DNA from: Ptychodera flava
Lineage: Eukaryota > Hemichordata > Enteropneusta > Ptychoderidae
Direction: 5' to 3'
Length of the DNA: 64,000 nt
Assembly: GCF_041260155.1 (NCBI RefSeq)
Contig: NC_091941.1
Span: 39,132,747-39,196,746 of the forward strand
Of the stretch, positions 12,775 through 24,100 are shown piece by piece. The position numbers and the translations under genes were made by a program. The first letter of the stretch is position 1; the number at the start of each line of letters is the position of its first letter. The notes under the pieces were generated by a model. The model ran no database searches. It had not been told where the DNA came from and saw only the letters and a program-made list of their open reading frames with translations.

Positions 12775-13330
12775 TTTATTTCTCAATAATTTATTTATTT
12801 CACTTTATTTCGGACTAAATCAGTCCGTATAATTCTTATTTCACGAGAAAAAAATTTTCTTAGAGCATTACAAAAATATGTTTCTTGTGTTGGTAGAGAA
12901 AGACAAAATCAAAGGTACAGGGAATCGATCCACAATTTACAAATATCGGAGACGAAAGACGATCCTGTACCAGCCTTACGATCATATTTTCACTTCTCGA
13001 TAAGCGTGTCATAAAACCATACATTTGTTTTCTACGAAGTGCATCGAAGTTCTACAAATTATTGGTTTGTCAAATCCTAGAAATATCCGAGCCGCATTGT
13101 TGTAAGCGATCCTCAACTTTCTCAGGGCACTGGCAGTATGGTTAAACCAGAGATGTGCCCCATACAATTGATGACAATAAATCTTAAATATTGTACATTT
13201 AACATCAAAAGAACATGATGAGAATTTCCTGAGAAGCATATTAGCTGAAACGTAGAACGATCTTTTGTGTCGTTCAGTGTCAGCATCGTCTCTGAAGTGA
13301 GTTAATATATAACCAAGATATATGCATCAA
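12775..13330 (-). mobile_element. LINE (non-LTR retrotransposon) 3' end, 5' truncated
   Basis: Read on the minus strand, the DNA encodes the C-terminal part of a LINE polymerase. First come YLGYILT-like and DDADTERH-like motifs, then LLRKFSSCSF, then YNNAARIFLGF, typical of the region after the reverse transcriptase domain in CR1/Jockey-type LINEs. The frame continues to about 13010 and then decays. An A/T-rich 3' tail ends near 12775. Only the last few hundred bases remain, as usual for truncated insertions. Confidence 0.75.
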
Positions 13331-15003
13331 GGATAATTTAACACATTTCAGAGATTTTGTACATCCTTGTTTCTATTTCTATTGTACAATTTTAAGACAA
13401 GTCATGTTGCAATGTATAAAACCATTTTTTAACAAGATATCAAGTATTGTCGTTTTTACCTCACCCTTGGGCTGTATATCCATATCAAGTCCCTGGGATA
13501 CTCTTCCCAGCAGGTAATGGTAGAATAGAAAAATCATGAAGCTGTACGACGTCAATTCCTTTCTGTTTTGAATATTGAAGTAACTTTTCCAAGCTATAGA
13601 TATATAAACTTAGCTTATGTCAAATAATTTCACACTCGGTATGTCTAAGATGAGCATCATAGATAACTGAATATTTTGAGACGCAAGTTACGATAACCTA
13701 CAGTTATTTATTTTCACTGTTATAAAAATGTAATCCTTAATGATAAATACCCGGGTAAAGTACACTAAACGTTATGGAGTTCTCCATAGATGTATTGATC
13801 ATTCAAATACACGTATTTAATATTGAAAAATATGTGGCGTGCGAATTTGCACTTTGCAAATTTTAACGAAGGTTTTTAAGACGTTGGCTAGGTTTCATGT
13901 ATACCTAAAGAAAACATCGATCCAAATGTCAAATATAATTGCGCACAGAGCGTTTGAGATTTGTACGATACACTGGCTTGACGACACAGAGTTGACTATA
14001 CATACGCCGTAATGTGGTATTTACTACTTTTTAACCTGGTCCAGATTTTCAGAAATACAACGAAGTGTCGAATACGTATACAATATTATATTGTGACTGA
14101 CTTTCACTTTCGCAGAATAACATGGCAATTGATGATCGCCTTTATATGATTACCTATTATATTTACTCCCTGCAAAGCTTTGGATAATGATCACACTGTG
14201 TTAAGCATTTCAAAGCTGGAATTAGGAAGCCAATATCCAACTTAAAACCGGTCACAGTTGTGTTAAACTTCGTATTTATAGAAATCAACCGAGATAACAT
14301 TATTTGAAGTCATCGTTGATTTTAAGCAATTCTTGATGTAATCACCTAGTTGGAAGCGATAGTGTCACGGTACTATTCACGAGAGAATGAATCATGCTGT
14401 GAAAGTTTGGATGTCCTAACGTGTCGGAAAGGGTAAAATCTATTTGCAACGAATGCGATATCACCACCTCTGATAAGGTCGACTTTTATTTTCTGGGGTT
14501 CAGGGAATGGCGGTCAGGGATAGATGTTTAGGGGGCACTCTATGCTCCTAAGCGCACAACTTTACTACAACTCACTTACATGTAGTTTTGAATACTCCGA
14601 CTATTCCTCAATCCAAAACCCAGGAATTTTTTAGAATCGACAACTGAGCTTCGTGCATATTTAACCGATTTTCTAAACAGGCACACCCGACCAAATCACC
14701 GAATCTAGGATGCGGCCCATGTCGTGCATAAGCTTACATTGCCTCACGCGATGGTTGAATATTTCCACTTCTAATAGTTGTGGGGCGTTAAAAAACCACA
14801 CGATGAGCTAATCTTCGTCTATTCTACATCATGCGGGCAAAGATTCCTTTAACTTTACCCATGTGTCGGTCACTCGACAAGATGTTTTGACTATTGCCTC
14901 TCCCCGACACAGCCTGGCAAGCGAACGGTGCACTTCGGCGCCGACCCACATCTCAAGCCGATCATGCATTCAGCAAGTTTGATCCTCGTCTCAGTCCCAG
15001 TAA

Positions 15004-15605
15004 GGGACCGTTCAGTTTTTACGGCCTGGGGGCGGCAAACCTTGTCGCCGGTGTTCAAAAAAATATAGAGCCCCCCCCCCTGCATTTTTCATGAAAAAAA
15101 GATGACCCCCCCCCCTTTGTCACACGAAAAAAATTGATGACCCCCCCCCCCCCCCGGCTGAAAATTAACCAAAACCCATATGTCAAATTTACCCGCACGG
15201 TTTGGATTTGAACTCCGGTACGCGGCGCACTTTATTCGTCTAGCAGAGATGCCAGTGCACAAACTTCTCAGCCACATCCATGCAAACGTCTGTTAATTAG
15301 GACAACTGTAAGGCAATTTTTACCTTCATTTCCATAGACAACTTATGTCCATGGACATAAAGTGAACTTTATTGGAGTGGTTCGCCAAAGGCAGCCCTCC
15401 GGTTAAGAATGTCATGGGCCATTACGTAAAGTCAACTTTACTCTAGCTTGTCAATTTATTGTAGTGCGCCGCCGAAGGCGGCCCGCCGGTAAAGAGGGTC
15501 GATCATGGCCATGGCATGAATTGAACTTTATTGTAGGTATTATGTTTTTGAAAATGTTGTGACCCCCCCCCTTTCCTACAAGTGAAAAAGCGATGACCCC
15601 CCCTT
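15004..15605. mobile_element. Left end and body of a poly-C/poly-G TIR element (PIF/Harbinger-like)
   Basis: Begins TAA|GGGACCGTTCAG, matching the terminus of the complete element at 38678-40060 (TTA|GGGACTGGTCAG). Inside are C-tracts alternating with 'gaaaaaaagatgac'. A diverged internal tandem with 'cgccgaaggcggcccgccgg' (15350-15530) follows, then more C-tracts up to about 15605. The matching right terminus was not found, so the copy is truncated or rearranged. A TWA target site and GGG start fit PIF/Harbinger; no transposase is present. Confidence 0.6.
15200..15274 (-). repeat. tRNA-derived SINE-like fragment
   Basis: On the minus strand, TGGCTGAGAAGTTTG resembles a pol III A box and GGAGTTCAAATCC resembles a B box, spaced about as in a Ser/Leu-type tRNA. 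The middle does not fold into a clean cloverleaf and the anticodon arm is not convincing, so this is a tRNA-like repeat and not a functional tRNA gene. It sits inside the poly-C element. Confidence 0.5.
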
Positions 15606-15846
15606 AAAAGAAGTTTTCACCATAGCCTGTTCCCGACAAGACCCGGTAGGGCCAGGGCCGAAGTTGCCCGTCCGATGGGTTGTTTCTCGCTTCTGTACAC
15701 TCGTCTATGGGGCGAATAGTCCCAGAGCTGAATAGCCCACCAAGGGACTATGGTCTCACGACTGTCTAAACCCAGCTCCCGTTCCAACGCTTGGCGAGTT
15801 CTGCTTCGCAATGATAGGAAGAGCCGACATGGAAGGCACAAAAAGC

Positions 15847-17281
15847 GGGTAGCGCCTATCGACACGATCATCGTGTGTATTAGACCGTCGTTTCGAACTT
15901 GAACAAACTACAAACAATTGTTAACACCTGTTCCAAAATCTGTGGCCGTGAATGTAAGAGCATGTATGAAATCACTGTATGAGAACAGAGCTTTTGTCAA
16001 AGCTGTAATATAATCATCAGGGACTCTTCCCATCCATTGGCTCAGCATTTTGAGGAGCTCCCGTCAGGTCGCAGGTATAAAACTCTAGCTTTAAGTACAC
16101 GTCATGCTCGACTTATTTATGTACCCTCTGCCACCCGACTTCTCAATCGGAGAATGTCTTAAGTCCACTGTTCAACACTTATTGTAATTCGTTTTTTCGT
16201 AACTTCGATGTGTATTATCCTTTTTATCACCGTTGTATTTTTAATGTTGTTTGTCTGTGCCATTGCAAGACAAGTTTCCCATTTTTAGGGGCAATAAAGT
16301 TTAATAATAATAATAATTTGCACTTACAGCATAGCACATCGTTCTGATAGGCGTGCCTTTTCAAAAAACACAATTGGAACTATTTTGGGATAATTGGATC
16401 TTCATAATTTTCAATTTCTCAAAAATATTAGGTGCCCTATAGCTGAATGTCTCAATATTACAAATAACTCATAAAAACAAGTGTGTAACGTGAAAAGACA
16501 GGCAGATTAGGTTACATTTGCAGATTTTAAAACGTTACTTCACTATTCAATTATCCCAAATTAGTTCAAATCGTGTTCAAAATATTTTAAAAGGTAGCCT
16601 GTATTTCTTTAAAGGTGAAAGAGAGCAGTTACACGCAAATACAGTAATTTACTCCGGGAAATTTTCCACGCACAAATTGCAGTTTATTTATATTTAATAT
16701 TACCACGTTTGGATTTGCGCACAAGTGGTAATAGCTATCATTTGACTACAGTAAGGCCGTGGTAAGGCTTATTCTACCTCCTATTGACTGTCCTGGATAT
16801 GAATACAGACCTAAGGACTTCAAAATCTATAAATTACTCTCATGAAAATAGTACAAGCTTTCATCTATATTTACCTTATCTATCATGGTCGGTCAGTGCC
16901 TCTGTAGTTCGATGAAAGCCTCAACTTGTCTTACTATAAGCCGACAATAACTAATTTTACCGGGAATTCTATCAACCATCATTTCATTACAAAGGGTAGA
17001 TATGAGAGAGGTTAATTTTATGCGTGAATCATCTATTTGACTATCTACAGCGACGTTTTTGATTGTTACAATCGAAATGTTGGCTGTTTCCTTTTCGACA
17101 GGGTCATCACATCAACACAAACGTTAAAGACGCATGTCCTCTTGGTGAAGATTCTTCATGTTTTGACCTTTAGAGCAAGGCGAGTGACATTGAAGAGTAA
17201 ATAGAAATGAAGCTTGTTGTCCATAATCATTACCCCATGCAGTGAAATAATTTAAAACTTTGATCGCCTATACGCTTAATA

Positions 17282-17325
<44 letters not shown>

Positions 17326-17617
17326 AAAATGACTTCCGTCACACATTAAAGGGTTTACTTCTTATCACTGCATGCAAACGCGTTATAGGTTTGCATTCAT
17401 TATGAGATATGTTGTGGTGACACACATGTATGCGATTGAGATTTAGAGCCAGCCTTTACCACCAGCTATGATTGTGTATTTGTGACAGTATCTGATAAAA
17501 TGATTTACATACTCACTGTGAACAGTGAAGTATTACCTTTGAAAAGTTATTTAAGTTATTAAAGTTCGAAACGACGGTCTAATACACACGATGATCGTGT
17601 CGATAGGCGCTACCCTT
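15847..17617. mobile_element. Pair of 52-bp inverted repeats flanking 1.7 kb
   Basis: The left arm (about 15847-15898, starting gggtagcgcc) and the right arm (about 17566-17617, ending ggcgctaccc) appear to be exact reverse complements over about 52 bp. They contain 'cgacacgatcatcgtg'. The arms point outward like TIRs of a transposon, with a LINE end (15899-16318) just inside the left arm. I could not find a clear target-site duplication, so a DNA transposon is plausible but unproven. Confidence 0.6.
15899..16318 (+). mobile_element. LINE 3' end (Rex1/CR1/L2-like) with (TAA)n tail
   Basis: The plus strand encodes interrupted pieces of the characteristic C-terminus of this LINE group. IVNTCSKICG comes first, then a 'HPL..HFEELPSGRRY'-like stretch, then THARLIYVPSATRLLN-like residues. 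The reading is broken by frameshifts and stops. It ends with 'gcaataaagt' and a (TAA)n tail at about 16300-16318, the usual 3' end of such elements. 5' truncated. Confidence 0.7.
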
Positions 17618-18650
17618 ATCAAAGAACTTAACATTAAATTCTGGTTTCTTTGTCTTCATAACAGGAGGATATCTCAATGTGGAAGATATCTAGCTAACTG
17701 TTATACTAATACTAGTATGTACCGATCTAATGTGAGCAACGTATCATTGGCAGTATTTTTATTCCTAGATCTATTACCCAGATGATGGCCACTTAACTTG
17801 AGTATTGTATATAAGATATATATATCTGAAGGTATTGGGACTGGTCAAATTTTCTACTTACTTTAGAACAACTTTTTGGTAAATGGGGATACAGGCAGGT
17901 TACATTTCAATTAGATTGAAGTTGATGTCAAAGCCTTTTGAAAATTACCCTCTAGGAAAAGTGTGTCAAGTGCAGAAGCTGGGTACCAGTCTAAGAAAGG
18001 AAAGAACACCCCTCCCCAATAAAGTGCAGTATTGCAGCCACCTAACCCTTTATGGCATCATTGTATCGTGTTTCAGAGTCTGTACGGAGTACCAAGAAAA
18101 GACACTCAAAGCCACTTGAGGTACTTTTCTTTATCAAACATTAGTTGTGGCAAGGAAGCATTGGCAAGTTCCATGTGGTACAAAAGGTTATCCAGTCAAC
18201 ATAACTGGCATTTTTGGAAGTTCAACAAAGACTTGTTATTCAAAGGCCTGCAAGCGTCTAAGGCAATGAAATTGTTTTTAAAGCAAATTACGAGATGGCT
18301 GAGACACATAATGGAAATATGTCAAAGAAAGTTGTACACATTTCCTGTGAATATAATCACACTCTAGATTTTTTTTTCACCAGTGACACAAGATTTCAGA
18401 TGATCAGATGGGCTCTCTCACTTGTTGGGAGTGTCTGTGAGAACTGCTTGTGATCAACTTCTGTTCTGACCCTCAGTACAGTGATGAGTCTGGATGAATT
18501 TCCGTTATGCTATTATGAAAATATTTTAATACCATGATGATATGAAACTTCCAAATCAAGGGCATGATTTGCACGCTGTTTTTTTAATCTCCTAATTTAT
18601 TAAAGAATGAGTCAGGAGTCATGCACATGTACCTCAGCAAAACATTCAAC
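16319..18650. other. Intergenic, no gene recognised; (CT)n at 17285-17323
   Basis: AT-rich sequence without a convincing exon. A perfect CT microsatellite of about 19 units lies at 17285-17323. The right inverted-repeat arm (17566-17617) is the only other clear structure. Open frames at 17883-18367 show no recognised domain. Confidence 0.6.
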
Positions 18651-18654
18651 ATGT

Positions 18655-18660
18655 TTTATT
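18655..18660 (-). terminator. Polyadenylation signal of FAU
   Basis: AATAAA on the minus strand (TTTATT on plus), 61 bases after the FAU stop codon. The short 3' UTR suits a ribosomal protein gene. Confidence 0.75.
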
Positions 18661-18720
18661 TTACAAGTTTTCTTATGATGTCATTACAGAAATATATGGC
18701 AGGTAAATAAGTAAACATAT

Positions 18721-20398
18721 TTATGCAGAGTTGGAGTTGGGACCCCGCCTCTTTCCAAATGTGGGAACAACATTGACAAAGCGGCGGTTATACTGCATGC
18801 GACGCTTGGCACGTCCCGTCTTCTTCTTTTTCTTTTCTTGCTTATCAACCTGTTTGGTGAAAAGATACCATGGATGAGTTGCAAAGCTCTTCAATTTCAT
18901 TAAAATTGAAGTTACCGATATTATCATCAGACATTATCATTTTCCAAGTTGTAATTCACTGTCACACACAAGCTATTTACAATTTTACCAAACTATTTCT
19001 GGCAGGGGATGACAGGATTCTTAAAGGCTGTGTAATCCGGTCATAATTTTTCAACTGTGTCCATAAAGATACATCATACCTCAGCACCCTGCACTCATAT
19101 TAGTGAAAGGACCAATCTTAGCAAATTCTGTTTATTTTAAGAAAAAGGACACAATTTGATCCAAATAAAGAACTAGTGATTCCCTACCTTTGGTGTCTGT
19201 CCCTTGACCTTACCAGCACGGGCCAATGAACCGTGTACTTTACCTGTAAAATGATGAATAATATGTCTAAAAACTGATGATCTGCACATTGGTATATCCA
19301 TATAGAGTTCCTCAACATGCAACACACTATGTGCTTTTTTGTCCTCATATGTGTGAATAATGTGTTCATTGTACAAGTTACTTGACAGAGTACAGCTATC
19401 ATCACAAAATCATAAATCAGCCTTTACCCTAGCGAAGCTGTACAAAGACTTATGTTTCATAGAGAACGTAAAAAATACCAGCCCTTGACTTATCAGAAAA
19501 ATGGAAATAGGTATAACTGCCCTAACTTAGAGTGGTTCATGAATCTAATGATCTATATTCAGTCACTCTCATGGACATGTAAATTTACACATCCTGCACA
19601 ATTCACATTCTTCTGCTGGGTATGTTAGTGTTTAATAGAAACTGTACTGAACACAAAAGTTGAATGATGCTTACCTCCAAGAAGTGGGACAGCTAGATCA
19701 ATGGTAGAAAGTTCATTGATGCCGCACTGTGAAATGGTTTCTTCATTGTCAAGAGGTCGACCACCATACATCAGAAGCTGGTCTGACACAGGATCCTTCA
19801 GCATCAGCAAGACGTATCTACAAAGTAATCAATGAAACTGCTGTTAAATGTTGAGTCACTGTTGACAACTACAACTTTGATGCTTGCAGTGAAAGTCATA
19901 TGCAAAACTGCTAAATAACAAAGTTTACATTTTGACCATTCAAATGGCTGAAGGAGAAAACACTGATAAACACAAGGTCAACACTGTCCCTTGGTTATCT
20001 TTCTGTTTGTAATCCACACAAAAGATGATTCAACTGATTTTTAATAAGTTGTTCTTCTTAGTTTAATTCTCCAATCATCTTACTGAGGTCTCCCCCCCAC
20101 CCCACCCCCAGCGTGCTACATTATAGCAATCACATAGAGAGCCAATTGGACCGCAAACATGTTATTGGAGTTCCCAAACCAAACAATCTAGAATCCAAAA
20201 CCTAAACAAAAATTCTGGGAAATGGATGACTAGCAAACTGTTATTCAAGTGGCCTTCACACTCCTTCGATGAAGGTATGGCTTCATATATTACAACTCAA
20301 AAATGAACATTAATGCAACAAACCTTTAGTTCATGGATGGACTCTTCCCCAGTCACCTCAAGGGTGTGGGTCTTCTGGCCACGGACAAAAAGTTGCAT
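18721..20398 (-). CDS. FAU: FAU: ubiquitin-like FUBI fused to ribosomal protein S30 (eS30)
   Basis: Encodes a ubiquitin-like leader cleaved after Gly-Gly to release eS30 of the small ribosomal subunit. Coding exons on the minus strand are 20324-20398 ([17 protein letters not shown]...), 19675-19817, 19188-19243 and 18721-18849. The FUBI part ends PLLGG and S30 begins [18 protein letters not shown]. It continues with the basic run [13 protein letters not shown] and [10 protein letters not shown]. Length would be about 134 residues against 133 in human. One oddity: exon 2 reads IRLADAEG in the frame set by exon 1 but [14 protein letters not shown] in another, a net two-base loss around 19791-19796 (see findings). 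A 5' UTR intron ends at 20406, so the first exon is non-coding. The gene is divergent from MRPL49. Confidence 0.95.
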
Positions 20399-21048
20399 AT
20401 TGCTTCTGAAGAAAAGAAAAAAGTTTTAAGTAATGGTTGCAGAGATCCAAAAAATAAAGTACACTGTGACATTTGTATGACAGTTTTCGGCTTTTTTTAA
20501 AAATCATATCCAGTTAAACGGTGTACGCAAAGCGATGTAACCATGTTAAACATTTTATCTTTTGCATGATAATATGGATTACAGTGCTAGGTCTGCCATG
20601 ATATTGATTACATTGGTATAATCTATGTATGAGTGTTGCCAAATTGATGAGCTAAATTTAGGGTATGTTAAAATGTGTTGTCAACCAATGTTACATTGTT
20701 GCGCAGAGATACGTTACGCGTGTTACACAAAACTGAGGGAAGTGACTGTTCTTCCACCTATGAACAGTCATTATATGAACCATCAGAGGGGGAAATGTAC
20801 AACCAGCGGAGCGCAGTCCTGTATTTCCAATCCATAGAGTCTGTTCATGGAGGTACCATGGTCTGTGCACGTCACATGTGCTCAACATTTCTACTCGGGA
20901 TTTTTCCACCTATGGTAATGATCATTCCTTTGAGACTTTGATATGTAGTACCTAAACAACTCAGAACGCGTTCCTCATCGCCAGTGGATCGGTATATTTT
21001 GAGAGGAGGCTATTTTGAGCGATCTTATACACTCGCTTGTTACTTTAC

Positions 21049-21162
21049 CTTGTGCAATACCAATATGGCGGTCTGAAAAGATCATTTACGCAGTACAACT
21101 GCGCAACCACAGTGCTTTGCGATACTTTATCGAGTTCAGAGTTCAAATTGAGAAACGACACC
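21049..21162. promoter_or_regulatory. Bidirectional FAU/MRPL49 promoter and FAU first exon
   Basis: On the minus strand a likely non-coding FAU first exon (about 21082 to 21049) starts with a pyrimidine-rich CTTTTC, like a 5' TOP. It holds CCGCCATATTGG, resembling the YY1 site common in ribosomal protein genes, and ends GCACAAG at a GTAAAG donor. The MRPL49 ATG lies only about 80 bp away on the other strand at 21163. Start site inferred, not measured. Confidence 0.6.
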
Positions 21163-24100
21163 ATGACAAATCTTCTCTGTCGAAGGGTTTGCGGCTACGT
21201 CAGGCGCAGTTGGCAATTAAGTTCATTTTTTTCTGAAAAAGTAAGTAGCTGAATACACTGAAGCCATAACAACTTCCCTTGCAGGCACAGAACCGCGTGC
21301 ACACATAAAATATTGCCGAATGGTGGCGCTAATCTCTATGCAACGCTGAGGCACCACACACATGGATTGGTTTTGTCAAAAGACAGTTCCATATAATCTT
21401 TTGCATTGTACCTGTGTTAGGGCTGCATTTTAAAAACATTTAGTCACTGTGGCTAAAAGAACCTAATTTTTATTACTAAGCCACAAGCAAATTTCATTAG
21501 CCACAGTTTTTGTACAATTTATGTGGCAGTGGCACTGATAATGGACTGATGATGGATTTTACCTTCTGCATCAGACTTTGGAAGACCAAGTGATTTATAA
21601 GACAGTGTAGTTGTGGTAAACCATATACCTAAATCTGGATTATCAGGCATCTTCTGGGGATCCAACACACAGAAGGAACCCATTTACAATCAGGAAACCA
21701 TGTCTGGAAATTATGTACAATATCCTCAAACTTGGGCCAAATTTCTTTTTGCCAATTGTGAACTTTATCCAAAAACTATTAGCCACATTTGATTTCAATT
21801 AGCATTGGCAAATGTGTCAAATAGGCAGCGCTAACACAGTGTACCGATGGAAGCTGTAATGATTTTAAGCATCGCAACTGCATTGATATTTTGTACAGTA
21901 ATATTGTTCACAGTCTTTCACAAGCAGCTGAAATTTAAATAGAGTATTCCTCACTCAAGTTCAAAGGCTGGCTGGCAGCTCATGATAATATGATGAAGCA
22001 GGATGTAATGGAGATACCTCAATGGTCTACGTTGGTTTTTGTAAATGAAAACAAGGTCATAGTTTTGTAGATAATGCATCTAGTGCTAGAGCTCATTTTA
22101 AATATGCTTTGTGTTAATGTAAGAATTATCATATACCTACATTCACGTGCCTGTGTAAAGCTATGGGAGAAAGCGCCCTCAGATCCGTGCATTTTTTTTA
22201 CGTATCACGCCCCGGCCCGGTGCCCAAATATGGGCAATCGCGTGCATTTCTGAACTATCTCGATTCTGGTTACTATGCGCGTTGCTATCCGCAAACGTTC
22301 CATTCGTACACAAAGCCAGCGCGAGATTTGGAAAACGTCTGCTCGCTCAGATCGTAGTTGCGCGTGGCGACAGTGGAGCCGCGCCGGTGACATCGGCTTT
22401 TATTTCTAAATTCTAGTGAAATCCTGTGTATACTAAGTGCGTGCCTGTTCAGTATAAATTACAAGAAACTGACATCACGCTTTTATCCTTCTTACACCTC
22501 GATTTCAGCCTTGATCTCTGTTTGTCACGTAATAGTACGCATATTGCTTTGCGCGTTCTGGAATTCTGCAGGTAAACAAATGACGTCATTATGTATGTCA
22601 ATCCGCGACGGGAAGCGGCCATCGTATTTATGAAAAACTGACACAAATTGCGATGAATTTTTGATATCGCACGCATTTTTATCTCCTAAACAATGTTGAA
22701 TATTATGTAAACTACATATTTATCATTCCATAAGGTATATGATAAAACCTTTACGGCCCTGATACGGCTTTTGCGGCCCTTGGTCGTACGGCGTACGGGC
22801 CCTCGCACGCTCAGGCCCTTCCGCCGTACGACCTCGGGCCGCAAAAGCCGTATCAGGGCCGTAAAGTAAGAATAACAGAAACCTACAGCCAGGGCAGATA
22901 CTGTTGCCTCAGAGTATTAATAAATTGTATAGAATGTCATTCAGTTTTTAGGTAGCTTCAAGTTTTGTGCCTCTTGCAAATACAGTAGGAGGATCCACTA
23001 GTCAAAAAGACATATCCAATATGTTGCAACAAACTAGCAATGAATATACAAAGTCCAATAAAGCTTTTGACAAAGACTGAGGCATGATCACTGCCAACAT
23101 AAAAGATTACGTACACAAATGGGAACGGAAATAAAGTAACATTCAGTATTACACATATAACTACAGTAAACTGAGACGATACAGAACAAACAGTAGATGA
23201 AATAACAAACAAATTTATTTTCTGTACGACCCATTAAAACAACAGATCTCAAGGAAAGACTTTTGAAACACTTGGCAGAGCTGGAAAGAGACATTACACT
23301 GAGGAATTTATTCCCAGTGTCACCAATCATTGCATACAAGAGTAAAAAATAAATTAAGCAAACAAAAGAAGGCATCTGTGTTTTCTTAGAAATAATTAGT
23401 ATTTTAGAATGATGTAAACATCCTGGAGCAAATTTATGTTTTCGAACATCAAAAGAAATTTAATGAAAGTTATGAACTTCATGTATGGAGCTCTTTCAAT
23501 CTTATAGCACTGTAACTCTCTTAGTGTTGACAAATAGAAAAAAATGGGTATATACCAGCTAGGTTTTCATTGAATTTATTGATTACCGTAAATAAAGTAC
23601 CGGTACTGCCGGTAACAGGCTATAACTGTAATTTTATAATACAATTGTCCTCTTTAGAGAAGTGATACATTTCCTATGTACTTTTAACAGAAACACCACA
23701 AACCCAACTGTATTGTCATGTGTGGATTCAATTACTCTCAAGTGTTTATATATTGTTCAATCACTCATAAGCCACCATTAATGCTACCAGCAAGCCAGCT
23801 GTGGCTTGGCATACATCCTCAAAGCATCCCTCACTATTCTCATTTGGGATGAGCTAGTTCAAAGATTACAACACATCATCATCCAAACTTACTGTATCGT
23901 TTACACATTTAAATCTTTCACAGCAAGTATGTGCCTGTTCAACAAGAGCAGCTACAGGATTTGATCAACATGATAGCTACACTGATGTACTAGAATCTAA
24001 GGAAGATTTCAAGTATGTAGAACGTCTTTTGCCTCAGCTCCAAGTTCCTTCACCTCCGAAGCATTCAGAGTATCCAACACCATCAGGATGGATGCCTCCA

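Noticed and set aside
15200-15274. Functional tRNA gene
   Set aside because: A and B boxes are recognisable, but the anticodon and acceptor arms do not pair; fits a SINE piece.
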